This document shows positions 40,827 through 49,634 of a stretch of 64,000 bases of DNA, one piece after another. The DNA lies in assembly GCA_026645935.1 (NCBI GenBank), contig JAPKMP010000003.1:62001-126000 (forward strand), in the 5' to 3' direction. Positions within the stretch are counted from its first letter, which is position 1. Each line of letters opens with the position of its first letter. Position numbers and translations under genes: made by a program. Origin of the DNA: Candidatus Villigracilaceae bacterium (GTDB lineage: Bacteria; Chloroflexota; Anaerolineae; Anaerolineales; Villigracilaceae). The notes beneath the pieces were generated by a model that saw only the letters and a list, made by a program, of their open reading frames with translations, was not told the origin of the DNA and did not search any database.

Positions 40827-41579
40827 ATGCTTAGAATAGAAAACCTAACGAAAATATACACCGGGGGCGTACAGGCTCTGATGAATGTCAGTTTCGATGT
40901 GCCCAAAGGGCAGTTTTTGGCTGTAATCGGTTTGAGCGGCTCCGGCAAATCCACCCTTTTGCGATGCATAAACCGGCTGATCGAACCGACATCCGGAACA
41001 ATCGTCTGGAATGACATCGATGTAACAGCCGCCTCCGACGAGGAACTTCGCCGCATCCGCCGCAAGATCGGCATGGTATTCCAACATTTCAATCTGGTTC
41101 ATCGTTCATCGGTTCTGACTAACATCCTGGCAGGCCGCCTGGGATACGTCAACCCAGCCTGGAGTTTGTTGAACCGGTTTCCAAAAACCGATATGGAGAA
41201 CGCCTACAAACAACTGGAAAGGGTCGGTATTGCAGACAAAGCCGACCACCGCGCCGACGAACTCAGCGGCGGGCAACAACAACGTGTGGGGATTGCACGC
41301 GCCATGATGCAAAATCCGGACATGATCCTGGCGGACGAGCCGGTTGCCAGTCTCGACCCGGTCCTGGCACACAGCATTATGCAATACCTGGAAAAAATCA
41401 ACAAGGAGGACGGCGTGACCGTCCTGTGCAGTTTGCATTTCCTCGACCTCGTGCATCGTTATGCCGATCGCGTCGTCGCCCTGAAGGAGGGCATCCTGAT
41501 GTTCGACGGTTTGCCGAAGGATATCGACGACGCCAAATTCAAGGATATCTACGGGCGCGACGCGGAACGAGTGGGGTAG
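40827..41579 (+). CDS. phnC: Phosphonate-type ABC transporter ATPase
   Basis: A 250 aa ATPase starting MLRIENLTKIYTGGVQALMN. Walker A is GLSGSGKSTLLRCINR, the signature LSGGQQQRVGIARAM and Walker B MILADEPVASLDP, all in the PhnC pattern. FQHFNLVHRSSVLTNILAGRLGY is diagnostic of the PhnC subgroup. It is followed after 11 bp by the permease gene. Confidence 0.92.
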   Translation: MLRIENLTKIYTGGVQALMNVSFDVPKGQFLAVIGLSGSGKSTLLRCINRLIEPTSGTIVWNDIDVTAASDEELRRIRRKIGMVFQHFNLVHRSSVLTNILAGRLGYVNPAWSLLNRFPKTDMENAYKQLERVGIADKADHRADELSGGQQQRVGIARAMMQNPDMILADEPVASLDPVLAHSIMQYLEKINKEDGVTVLCSLHFLDLVHRYADRVVALKEGILMFDGLPKDIDDAKFKDIYGRDAERVG

Positions 41580-41590
41580 GAGAGCCTTCC

Positions 41591-43411
41591 ATGAAAAACA
41601 AAAAACCGAACCCGATGCGCTCCTTTGGAACAGGCTTGCTCGTTCTGTTGGCTCTTATCATTTATGCGTACGGTTTTCAGGTCACAAAAGTCAACCTTGC
41701 AGAGACAAAGTCCGAACGTCGCCAGGAACAACTCTTTCGCATCCTGCGGGCATTGGCGAGACCCAACATCTTTGCGTATGAAAAAGAAGTGTTCGAAGTC
41801 CGCGTTCCGGTTATGATCCCCTGCCCGGCGGAGGGATTTACCCCCCCAGCGGTTCAAAACCCGGACCAACCATACATGATCGTCACGCCATCGTGCAGTG
41901 ATCCGCGCTCGAAAGTTCTTGTCCAGGGATTCAATTTCGAACCGCAGACTCGCGGTCCACTCAACCTCGTCCCGCATGAAAGCGGAGTCAACCTGCAACT
42001 GGCAAGCATCGAGGTCGATAGATTTGGGCAGTTCGAAGCGACAGTATTACTCCCGAATCGCCCCAGCGAAGAATCGCATGAGATCGTCGCGATCACCCGC
42101 CGGAACATCGGCTCCCCGCATCTTACGAAAACAGCTTACGACACATGGGACAAGATCGTAGAAACCGTATTTCTAGCCTTATTGGCCACAACGTTGGGGG
42201 TGATCATCGCAATCCCTTTGAGCTTCTTTGCCGCCCGCAATTTGATGAAGGAAATCACTAGTACGCTGACAGGAATGTCGCTCTCCATTCTGCTCATACC
42301 CATTGGTTTGTATATTGGCGCACAATTCGCCAGCCTGGCGGAATGGGTTAGCAGAACGATGGTCGGCAACTGGTTGATCGTCGCGGTGGGCATTTTGGGA
42401 TTCCCGTTCCTACTAACAATCGGTATGCGTTGGGCGCTCCCTCAGCAGGAAACCCAAACCCCATCTGCGGGATTAAAGACCATCCGCCTCTCCACCTTGT
42501 TTGGATTGGCTTTTATTTTCGTTCTTCTATTGTATCTAATCTCTTATCTTGCATTGACCGCGGGCTCGGCGTTGGGCGATGCGCTTGGTAATTTGGGTTT
42601 CCTAGGGTTCTTTGTGCGAGACCTGGGCGATATCCTGAACATGCTGATCAAGGTGGTCGTGGCGCTTGCAGGAGCCGGGGTTCTCAGCAGTATGGCTGGC
42701 AAATGGAGCGAGTCGCTCAGCCGTCAAAAGGGACCTCTTGTCAGGCTCAGCCATACCGTTCTTGCGGTCCTTGGCGGCGCGACACTCGCTGCACTGCTGT
42801 TGGCGGTAATCTACTGGCTGTATCAATTCAGGGATGCCCAGTTGTATTTCATTTACGCCATCGTTATCGGCGGCGCCCTTGGGCTATTAGCCAGCGTATT
42901 AACCAAACCGGCATCCCCGCTGCTGAGCGGATTGGTCGTTTACTATGTAGCCAGAACCATTTTCAACGCCTTGCGCTCGGTGGAAGCTCTGGTCATGGCA
43001 ATTGTTTTCGTTGTCTGGGTGGGAATTGGACCTTTTGCCGGGTCGCTGGCATTGGCGCTGCACACAATTGCTTCGCTTGCCAAGTTGTACTCCGAGCAGG
43101 TCGAAAGCATCATGACGGGTCCGCTGGAAGCCATTCGAGCCACCGGGGCGAACCGTTTGCAGACCATCATCTATGCGGTCGTGCCGCAGATCGTGCCGCC
43201 GTATATTTCCTACACCATGTACCGCTGGGATATCAACGTGCGCATGTCCACGATCATCGGTTTCGTGGGCGGCGGCGGCATCGGCTTCCTGCTCCAGCAA
43301 AACATCAACCTGCTCAACTACCGCGACGCAAGCGCCCAGATGATCGCCATCGCGATTGTGGTATCCATCATGGATTACATCAGTTCGGTGATGCGGGAGA
43401 AGGTGGTGTAG
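41591..43411 (+). CDS. phnE: Oversized phosphonate-type permease PhnE
   Basis: The protein has 606 aa, about twice the usual PhnE length. After the first helix (FGTGLLVLLALIIYAYGF) is an extracytoplasmic domain, about residues 35-190, with an Ig/IPT-like look (VLVQGFNFEPQTRGPLNLVP, FGQFEATVLLP). The permease core begins at VETVFLALLATTLGVIIAIPLSFFAARNLM. It is interrupted by roughly 200 residues of extra helices, then resumes with SVEALVMAIVFVVWVGIGPFAG and the EAA loop GPLEAIRATGANRLQTIIYAVVPQ. The start at 41591 follows GGAGAGCC; the 41426 start in the track lies in phnC sequence. Confidence 0.88.
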   Translation: MKNKKPNPMRSFGTGLLVLLALIIYAYGFQVTKVNLAETKSERRQEQLFRILRALARPNIFAYEKEVFEVRVPVMIPCPAEGFTPPAVQNPDQPYMIVTPSCSDPRSKVLVQGFNFEPQTRGPLNLVPHESGVNLQLASIEVDRFGQFEATVLLPNRPSEESHEIVAITRRNIGSPHLTKTAYDTWDKIVETVFLALLATTLGVIIAIPLSFFAARNLMKEITSTLTGMSLSILLIPIGLYIGAQFASLAEWVSRTMVGNWLIVAVGILGFPFLLTIGMRWALPQQETQTPSAGLKTIRLSTLFGLAFIFVLLLYLISYLALTAGSALGDALGNLGFLGFFVRDLGDILNMLIKVVVALAGAGVLSSMAGKWSESLSRQKGPLVRLSHTVLAVLGGATLAALLLAVIYWLYQFRDAQLYFIYAIVIGGALGLLASVLTKPASPLLSGLVVYYVARTIFNALRSVEALVMAIVFVVWVGIGPFAGSLALALHTIASLAKLYSEQVESIMTGPLEAIRATGANRLQTIIYAVVPQIVPPYISYTMYRWDINVRMSTIIGFVGGGGIGFLLQQNINLLNYRDASAQMIAIAIVVSIMDYISSVMREKVV

Positions 43412-43447
43412 GCGCAAATCGGAGAAACGAGCCTGGGTCGATTTGAC

Positions 43448-44230
43448 TCAGGCTTTTGAGTCTTCGACGCGTCGGATGAAGTCCCGCGCCAATTCGAACA
43501 CCTGCTGGCGCGCCGCATCACGCGTGACGACGTGACCTGATCCCGTTATATAAACCTTTGTCTTATCCGGCGCATTGACCAGCGCTGCGTATAACCTTTC
43601 CATATTGCCGGGCAATACATAAGTATCGTCTTTGGAGTGGATCAACAAGACCGGCTTGTTCACTGAAGGCAAAGCTGCGCGCATCTCCCCCAGCAGGGAT
43701 TTCAACTCCGCGATCGAACGGACGGGATTCTGAGGGTAGGAAACATGATCCTTGTAGGCTTCCTTGTCGAACCATGATGCGCCCGGCGCTTCTTTCGACT
43801 TTGGCAGGAACTTAATGAAGCGGCTGTTAAATTTGATATACCAGACCGGGTAATCCTTCGGGTCGTTGGGCAGGAGGTAGGGCGTGGACATGGCGATGAT
43901 TCCTGCGACATTCATCCGTGTGGACATCAGCAGGGATAAGATACCGCCCATCGAAAGCCCGGCGAGAAAGATTCGGTCAGCGAAACCCGAGAGCAGGTGA
44001 AAGCCATCTTCAACGGAGGCGGCCCAATCGGTCCACCGTGAGCCGATCATATCGTCCGGGGTCGTGGCATGACCGGCGAGTCGAACGCCGAGGCAGGAAT
44101 ATCCCAGACCATTGAGGGTATCCCCCATCCAGCGCATTTCCTTCGGCGTGCCTGTAAAGCCATGAATCAGCAAAATTCCCGTACGGCTACCCGGGAGCAA
44201 AAACGGTTCGGCAGTTTCGATGATCCTCAT
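43448..44230 (-). CDS. Alpha/beta-hydrolase, carboxylesterase-like
   Basis: A 260 aa hydrolase resembling Est30-type carboxylesterases and monoacylglycerol lipases. The oxyanion motif is LLIHGFTGTPKEMR and the nucleophile elbow GLSMGG. The acid is in PVLLIHSKDDTYVLP and the His in ITGSGHVVTRD. No signal peptide is present. It overlaps the preceding acyltransferase-like gene by ATGA, so the pair is translated together. Confidence 0.88.
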   Translation of the reverse strand: MRIIETAEPFLLPGSRTGILLIHGFTGTPKEMRWMGDTLNGLGYSCLGVRLAGHATTPDDMIGSRWTDWAASVEDGFHLLSGFADRIFLAGLSMGGILSLLMSTRMNVAGIIAMSTPYLLPNDPKDYPVWYIKFNSRFIKFLPKSKEAPGASWFDKEAYKDHVSYPQNPVRSIAELKSLLGEMRAALPSVNKPVLLIHSKDDTYVLPGNMERLYAALVNAPDKTKVYITGSGHVVTRDAARQQVFELARDFIRRVEDSKA

Positions 44231-45306
44231 GGGTTTCTCTCCTTGAGTATTCTACCCAATAATGGATGGTAGACTGCGAAAGCAACGCCGGGAAGAAGTT
44301 CGAAATAACTTACATAAGATGGTTTGGGAATCGCCAATGATGCCGCAAAAATCAATAGAAGCAGGACGACCCAAGTAAAGATGCGGCGAAAGGGCAACTC
44401 GAACCATTCTGCAAAAAACAGAATGACCCACATGGCTGCCGCCGTAAGCGCAAGTACGAGCACCCAGAACAGCCATGGATTTTTGAAGATCACTTCGATA
44501 TTATGCTGAATCTTATACAGGCGCAGGAATTTAATGAGCGCATAATGGACATAAAGGAATAAGAGCGAATTCCTTCCCCCAAAAAGGATTGGCGCGCTGA
44601 CCTTGAGTTCACCCAATGCTGGGGTGGAGCGAACCAGGAAGAATGATAGGAACAATGCGGCTGATGAAGCGATAAAGAATTCCGGCAGGAACTGCCATTT
44701 GCTTTCCTGGACGTCTGGAAGAACAAAACCAAAAAGAAGATAATACAACGCAAAGCACGCCAAAAACAGGAGCAGGTTGTAAAGATTTTTTGTCCGATAC
44801 GCTAACACGCCGAAGAAGAACACCGAAAGCCAGGGGATGAGCGGAAATAGACCAGGCGCAATCAGGATACCCTCGAGAAATTCGAACCCAAGCGGATAGA
44901 TCAATTTATCCAACCCGAAGGCGAGGACGCCAAGCAAGGCATACACCCATGGTCGGGGATGCAGAAAATGCTCGATGAGATACACCGTCAAAACGCCCGC
45001 CGCGATGGTTTGGATGATCTCGAATTGAAAATTGTTCAGGAAGTTCGGATCGAGAAATCCACTGTAACTAAAGCCGAGCAAAAAGATGAAACCATAGAGG
45101 AAAACCATTCTCCGCGGAGGCTTGCCCGCCTGAAACACCGCCGTCACCCCCGCTGCTGAAAAGAACAAGGCTGGGGCGAGATTGCCCCAAAAAATGGCGT
45201 CTTCGTAATTCCACATCTTGAGTTTGGAATGTGCGATCACCATCAGGGCACAGCCGATGCCCTTCAATATATCCAGCCCCGGATCGCGTTTTTGCGTATC
45301 GGTCAT
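44227..45306 (-). CDS. Polytopic acyltransferase-like membrane protein
   Basis: A 359 aa protein with about ten membrane helices. It begins RDPGLDILKGIGCALMVIAHSK, a pattern shared by acyltransferase-3 and heparan-glucosaminide acetyltransferase-like (DUF1624) families, in which the R-x-x-x-x-D and helix-1 His are functional. GRNSLLFLYVHYALIKFL near residue 250 is a second conserved element of these families. It may acylate a cell-envelope glycan or lipid. The overlapping esterase gene could remove or process the same group; that is inference. Confidence 0.7.
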   Translation of the reverse strand: MTDTQKRDPGLDILKGIGCALMVIAHSKLKMWNYEDAIFWGNLAPALFFSAAGVTAVFQAGKPPRRMVFLYGFIFLLGFSYSGFLDPNFLNNFQFEIIQTIAAGVLTVYLIEHFLHPRPWVYALLGVLAFGLDKLIYPLGFEFLEGILIAPGLFPLIPWLSVFFFGVLAYRTKNLYNLLLFLACFALYYLLFGFVLPDVQESKWQFLPEFFIASSAALFLSFFLVRSTPALGELKVSAPILFGGRNSLLFLYVHYALIKFLRLYKIQHNIEVIFKNPWLFWVLVLALTAAAMWVILFFAEWFELPFRRIFTWVVLLLLIFAASLAIPKPSYVSYFELLPGVAFAVYHPLLGRILKERNP

Positions 45307-45371
45307 GGTTGAAATTATACTGCCCAGCTTACTTCCTAACCGATTAAAAATATTATTGGAAATGTTAAATA

Positions 45372-45401
45372 AATCCGCCCCTTCAAAAGAAGGGGCGGAT
45401 T
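45372..45401. terminator. Strong hairpin terminator
   Basis: A perfect 13-bp stem AATCCGCCCCTTC with its complement and a 4-nt AAAA loop lies 49 bp past the end of the secreted-protein gene on the minus strand, followed there by TTTATTTAAC. It also insulates the acyltransferase promoter. Confidence 0.75.
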
Positions 45402-45450
45402 GTTGATATATCGATCTGTTGCGCTGGACGGATTCTAATTTTTTTTCAAC

Positions 45451-46056
45451 TTATTCATCAAAACCTTCTTCGTTCCCGCTTTCTTCGTAATAGTAACCTT
45501 CTCCAGGGTTAGTACTGGGATCGAGGGTCCAAGGAAGACCATTTACCTCGAAGAAGTAATCATAATAGTCTTCCCAATAGGGCGAATAGAAATTAATCAT
45601 ATCACCTTGAGAAGCAGGTCCTTCCTGGCAATGCTGTCCCTGGAAAATCCATGCATCGGGTTGACCCTCAATCGGATAATCGTAAACGTTATAGCAGTAC
45701 CCACCAAACCCGCGCGGCCCGCCGCCTTCAGGGACTCGATCCCAGAAGACAAAACCGGCAAGGAAGACCTGCACAAATTGCCCGGCGAGCGCCCGCGAAG
45801 CCGTGCATTGCACCACGCCTTCCCCTTCCACGATGTTGCAATCGAGCGGGTAATACTGTCCGTTGAACAGGACCGAGCCGTTCTTGAAATCGCCTTCGGT
45901 GAAGTTACCCGTATATTCGAAGACGAAGAGCACGCCGCCGCCGGGGTTGTTGCCCACACTACGCAGTGTGAGAATTCCGTTGGCGGCAAGGGCTGAACCG
46001 GTCGTGAGGGAAAGCAGGGCAATGAGAATTATGAAAGTAGATGCTATTTTCTTCAT
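45451..46056 (-). CDS. Secreted protein of unknown function
   Basis: A 201 aa exported protein. The signal peptide (STFIILIALLSLTTGSALA) ends in ALA-A, a type I cleavage site. The mature domain of about 175 residues is beta-rich (GGVLFVFEYTGNFTEGDFKNGSVLF), with four cysteines that could form two disulfides (DCNIV, VQCTAS, GYCYN, QHCQEG). The C-terminal 35 residues are very acidic and rich in Tyr and Gly (GEGYYYEESGNEEGFDE). No family is recognised. A TAAGGAG site precedes the start. Confidence 0.7.
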   Translation of the reverse strand: MKKIASTFIILIALLSLTTGSALAANGILTLRSVGNNPGGGVLFVFEYTGNFTEGDFKNGSVLFNGQYYPLDCNIVEGEGVVQCTASRALAGQFVQVFLAGFVFWDRVPEGGGPRGFGGYCYNVYDYPIEGQPDAWIFQGQHCQEGPASQGDMINFYSPYWEDYYDYFFEVNGLPWTLDPSTNPGEGYYYEESGNEEGFDE

Positions 46057-46222
46057 GAATATACTCCTTATTAATTATAGAACGGCCGATAAATGTTGAC
46101 TTATTATATCTCGGTTCGGTACCCCAGCCTGGTTGGCGAAATTTTGTCATGGAACTATCATCCGTATCCGGGATGGATGGGAGCCCTTCGGGTCGTCCCG
46201 CTGTTATACTTTCTGTTGGAAG

Positions 46223-46235
46223 TATAATCTCCCGT
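46223..46235 (+). promoter_or_regulatory. Promoter-like -10 box directly before coaBC
   Basis: TATAAT at 46223-46228 lies 7 bp before the coaBC ATG, and no Shine-Dalgarno sequence is present. This suggests a leaderless message, as for mobA. No clear -35 box is seen. Confidence 0.45.
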
Positions 46236-47441
46236 ATGTCCATCCTGAAAGGCAAGCATGTTCTCCTCGGCGTGACCGGCTCCATCGCGGCATTCAAAGC
46301 GGCAGACCTGGCTTCCAAATTGACCCAGGCTGCGACGAACGTGGATGTGATCCTGACGGGTGCCGGTGAAAAATTCGTCACGCCGCTCACATTCCAATCC
46401 GTCACCGGGCGCCGCGCCTTCACCGACAAAGACCTGTGGGGCAATGAAGCGCACGTCATGCATGTCAACCTTGGCAAGATGGCGGATCTGTTGGTCATCG
46501 CTCCCTGTACGGCGGATACGATGGCAAAACTCGCACACGGCATCGCGGATAACCTGTTGACCGTCACTGCGCTGGCGGCGACCTGCCCTATTTTGATCGC
46601 GCCTGCCATGGACGGAGGGATGTACGATCACCCGGCCACGCAGGAGAATCTCAAAACGCTTCAGACTCGCGGTGTGCTGGTTGCAGGACCCGCCGCCGGG
46701 CACCTCGCTTCGGGTTTGTCCGGTGTCGGACGTATGATCGAACCGATGGAGGTTCTCGGTCATATTCGGGCCGCATTGGGAAGAAACGGTAAGCTCAAAG
46801 GAAGGAAAGTCATCGTCACCGCCGGCGGGACACAAGAATCCATCGACCCGGTGAGGGTGATCACGAATCATTCATCGGGCAGACAGGGTTATGCGCTAGC
46901 GCAGGCAGCGATCGATTCGGGCGCGGATGTAACTCTCATCACTGCACCGACGGCTTTGACACCGCCTGTCGGAGCGAAGGTCGTTCCCGTCAAAAGCGCG
47001 CAGGATATGCTCGATGCGTTGCTGAACGAAACGGGCGATGCGCTGGTCATGGCGGCCGCGGCAGCGGACTTCCGCCCGAAGGAAACCGCGAAGGATAAGA
47101 TAAAGAAGCGGGACGGGATTCCGCAGATCCATCTCGAGGCCGCGCCTGATATTTTGAAAGCCGTATCAAGCCAGAGCGGAGTCCAGAAGCGTTTCAGTGT
47201 CATGGTCGGGTTTGCCGCGGAGAGTCGCGACCTTTTGCAGAACGCATCTGAAAAGTTAAAATCCAAGGGATTGGATTTCATCGCTGCAAACGACGTCTCG
47301 GCGAAGGATGCAGGCTTCGCAGTCGAGACGAATCGTCTTACGTTGTTGTTTTCAGATGGGACGCAGGAAAGCCTGCCGTTGATGAGCAAAAGCGAAGCGG
47401 CGGAAAGAATCATCGAGCACATTGCGAGGCTCTTGGAGTAA
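46236..47441 (+). CDS. coaBC: Phosphopantothenoylcysteine decarboxylase/synthase
   Basis: A bifunctional coenzyme A biosynthesis enzyme of 401 aa. The CoaC flavoprotein half starts KHVLLGVTGSIAAFKAADLA and contains PAMDGGMYDHPATQEN, the PxMNxxMW-like substrate region in a variant form. The CoaB half starts at about residue 190 with GRKVIVTAGGTQESIDPVR and NHSSGRQGYALA, the nucleotide-binding region. MAAAAADFRP and GFAAES are further family motifs. The start at 46236 (MSILKGKHV) is chosen over 46149. The metallophosphoesterase gene follows by 1 bp. Confidence 0.93.
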   Translation: MSILKGKHVLLGVTGSIAAFKAADLASKLTQAATNVDVILTGAGEKFVTPLTFQSVTGRRAFTDKDLWGNEAHVMHVNLGKMADLLVIAPCTADTMAKLAHGIADNLLTVTALAATCPILIAPAMDGGMYDHPATQENLKTLQTRGVLVAGPAAGHLASGLSGVGRMIEPMEVLGHIRAALGRNGKLKGRKVIVTAGGTQESIDPVRVITNHSSGRQGYALAQAAIDSGADVTLITAPTALTPPVGAKVVPVKSAQDMLDALLNETGDALVMAAAAADFRPKETAKDKIKKRDGIPQIHLEAAPDILKAVSSQSGVQKRFSVMVGFAAESRDLLQNASEKLKSKGLDFIAANDVSAKDAGFAVETNRLTLLFSDGTQESLPLMSKSEAAERIIEHIARLLE

Positions 47442-47442
47442 T

Positions 47443-48174
47443 ATGCGAATTTTGGTGATGTCGGATATTCACGCGAATTACAACGCGCTGGAGGCGGTCT
47501 TGAAGGATGCCGGCCAGGTGGATGAGACCTGGTGTCTCGGCGATCTTGTCGGGTATGGTCCCGACCCGAACGCGGTGGTGGAGGAGGTGCGCGAGATCAA
47601 AAACCTCACCTGCTTAATGGGCAATCACGATGTGGCTGTGATCGGCAGAATGTCGCTCGAAACCTTCAACGGCGACGCCAAACGTTCGCTCATGTATCAC
47701 GAGCAAGTGCTCTCCGCCAGCAACATGGACTTCATCCGGTCGCTGCCATCCAAGCCGAAAGTGCGGAGCGAGGCGACCATTGTCCATGGAAGTCCGCGCG
47801 ACCCCTTATGGGAATACATTCTCAATTCGACGACGGCAAGCCTGAACTTCGATCATTTCGATACGGATGTGTGTTTCGTCGGGCATACGCACATCCAGTG
47901 CAGTTTCACCCTCAAGGAGAGGATGGGACAGGTTGCCGCTGAACATGCCAAACCGGATGTGGCGCTTCCCCTCCATCCGAAGGTGATACTCAATCCCGGC
48001 TCAGTGGGGCAACCCCGCGACCGCGACCCGCGAGCCGCCTACGCCATCTACGACACCGAGGCGCGCACCTGGACTCCCAAACGGGTCATATACGATATCG
48101 CCGATGTACAAAACCGCATCCGCGAAGCGGGCTTGCCAGAGAAACATGCCGCCCGGCTCGCCGAAGGCTGGTAG
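47443..48174 (+). CDS. Calcineurin-like metallophosphoesterase
   Basis: A 243 aa phosphoesterase with the dimetal motifs DIHANYNALEAVL, GDLVGYGPDPN, GNHDVAVIG, VHGSPRDPLWEYI and GHTHIQCSF. It belongs to the YfcE/diadenosine-tetraphosphatase-like group; whether it hydrolyses nucleotides, phosphodiesters or proteins is not evident. It starts 1 bp after coaBC and is co-transcribed with it. A terminator follows. Confidence 0.9.
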   Translation: MRILVMSDIHANYNALEAVLKDAGQVDETWCLGDLVGYGPDPNAVVEEVREIKNLTCLMGNHDVAVIGRMSLETFNGDAKRSLMYHEQVLSASNMDFIRSLPSKPKVRSEATIVHGSPRDPLWEYILNSTTASLNFDHFDTDVCFVGHTHIQCSFTLKERMGQVAAEHAKPDVALPLHPKVILNPGSVGQPRDRDPRAAYAIYDTEARTWTPKRVIYDIADVQNRIREAGLPEKHAARLAEGW

Positions 48175-48183
48175 CCCCTCATG

Positions 48184-48213
48184 AGTCCTCTCGCTGGCTT
48201 GGGAGGACTTTTT
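48184..48213 (+). terminator. Terminator after the metallophosphoesterase gene
   Basis: A stem AGTCCTC/GAGGACT with an inner loop is followed by five T, within 40 bp of the stop codon. Confidence 0.8.
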
Positions 48214-48307
48214 CTTTGCCGAAAGTTGTAAAATAAAAAGGGAACAATTGATTTGCGATCATCGTCATTTTGGCAGAGAAGTTACCAAAGGAAAAGGAGA
48301 AGTTGAA

Positions 48308-49240
48308 ATGAAACGCCTATTGCCGTTTATATTGATGATTGCCGCGCTTATTCTGACTGCGTGTGTAGGGGCGAGAGCTCCCATGGAAGCGCCCGCAGAA
48401 CCCGCATATGACGTCGCTCCGCTTCCGGCCATGGAAGAAGGATTCGCCGCCGAACAAGCCCCTTCAAGTGGAGGCGGGGGCGTGGAAGCATCCAGCGTCG
48501 AACGGCTCGTCATCCAGAATGCCGACCTCGCCATCGTAGTCTCGGATGTGGAAGCCCGCATGGAAGAAATCCAGAAAATGGCGGAGGAGATGGGTGGGTT
48601 CGTGGTCTCGTCGAATCTGTACCAGGGATATACCAGCAATTACATCCCTGTGCCTGAGGGAGCAGTCACCATCCGTGTACCGGCTGAAAAACTGGACGAA
48701 GCGCTGGAACTTATCAAGGAAGGCGCGGTCGAGGTCCAAAGTGAAACACGCTCCGGGCAGGATGTCACCGCTGAATATGTGGATCTGAAGTCCCGCCTCA
48801 AGACCTATGAAGCCGCCGAAAGAGAATTGACCGAACTCATGGAGAACGCGCAGGACACCGATGAAGTGGTCAACATCTTCAACCAATTGATGTATTACCG
48901 CGAGCAGATCGAGATCATCAAAGGTCAGATTCAATACTACGAGGAAGCCGCGGCGCTTTCCGCCGTCAGCGTCCGTTTGATCGCGGAGGAGACCATCCAG
49001 CCGGTGACCATCGGCAAATGGGAGCCGAAGGGCGTGGCGCTCGAAGCCATCCAGGACCTGCTCAACTTCTGGAAGAACTTCGTCGACTTTATGATCCGCT
49101 TTGTGATCTACACCCTGCCCGTCCTGATCACCATCGGCATTCCGTTATACCTGGCATTCCTCGGTTTACGCTGGGTCTTCCGCAAGATGCGCGGGAATAA
49201 AAAGAAAGCCGAGCCGCAGCAGGCTGAAGAAAAGAAGTAA
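48308..49240 (+). CDS. DUF4349-family membrane-anchored lipoprotein
   Basis: A 310 aa protein. The lipobox is LILTACVG, followed by a low-complexity linker. The DUF4349 core has SSVERLVIQNADLAIVV, a first helix, then GAVTIRVPAEKLDEALELI and SGQDVTAEYVDLKSRLKTYEAAERELTELM, a long coiled coil. A C-terminal membrane helix (FVIYTLPVLITIGIPLYLAFL) and a basic cytosolic tail (RKMRGNKKKAE) end the protein. It is thus anchored at both ends. Function in the envelope is unknown. The start at 48308 follows AAAGGAGAAG. Confidence 0.88.
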   Translation: MKRLLPFILMIAALILTACVGARAPMEAPAEPAYDVAPLPAMEEGFAAEQAPSSGGGGVEASSVERLVIQNADLAIVVSDVEARMEEIQKMAEEMGGFVVSSNLYQGYTSNYIPVPEGAVTIRVPAEKLDEALELIKEGAVEVQSETRSGQDVTAEYVDLKSRLKTYEAAERELTELMENAQDTDEVVNIFNQLMYYREQIEIIKGQIQYYEEAAALSAVSVRLIAEETIQPVTIGKWEPKGVALEAIQDLLNFWKNFVDFMIRFVIYTLPVLITIGIPLYLAFLGLRWVFRKMRGNKKKAEPQQAEEKK

Positions 49241-49255
49241 TTTGCGGTATGCGCC

Positions 49256-49287
49256 AAGAGGACGGCCATCGGGTCGTCCTCTTTTGT
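49256..49287 (+). terminator. Terminator after the DUF4349 gene
   Basis: A 9-bp stem AAGAGGACG/CGTCCTCTT with a 10-nt loop and a following TTGTTT lies 15 bp after the stop codon. Confidence 0.85.
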
Positions 49288-49634
49288 TTAAACGCTTTGC
49301 CGCATTTCTTGCGGGAAAATTCCGGGGCGGGAGTCACATCCGGAGACGCCAGACAAGTCTCACGTCTGCGCAGGAAGCGATGGGGCTCGTCCGGATGATC
49401 CCGCATGCATTTGAATATCATCGGATGTTTTTATTCCAGTCGGGGAGGATTAGGATCGAAATGATTTCTTTTCGGGATGATTATCAGGGTTGTATGATTA
49501 TTTTTGTTACTATATATTGTGACAACTTTCACTAGTATGGATATTGGGGGTAGTTTACGCGTATCTGCGAATGGATGACTTCGGTCATGCCGAGCAGCGG
49601 CTGGTCGGGTTTTGGTTGTAGCACGGAGGCTCCT
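49288..49634. promoter_or_regulatory. Upstream region of the hdr-mvh-hyp operon with CRP/FNR-like site
   Basis: No gene is supported. At 49504-49525 TTGTTAC and GTGACAA are separated by 8 bp (one mismatch from a perfect inverted repeat). This resembles sites bound by CRP/FNR-superfamily or Rex-type regulators. TATGGAT at about 49536 could be part of a -10 region. The rest of the segment, 49288-49500, is featureless to me. Confidence 0.45.

Noticed and set aside
42703-43446. 247-codon ORF overlapping phnE
   Set aside because: Shadow frame: it overlaps conserved permease sequence and shows no domain pattern.
49242-49535. 97-codon ORF in the gap before hdrC
   Set aside because: It starts at the terminator of the preceding gene, has no ribosome binding site and shows no protein-like composition.
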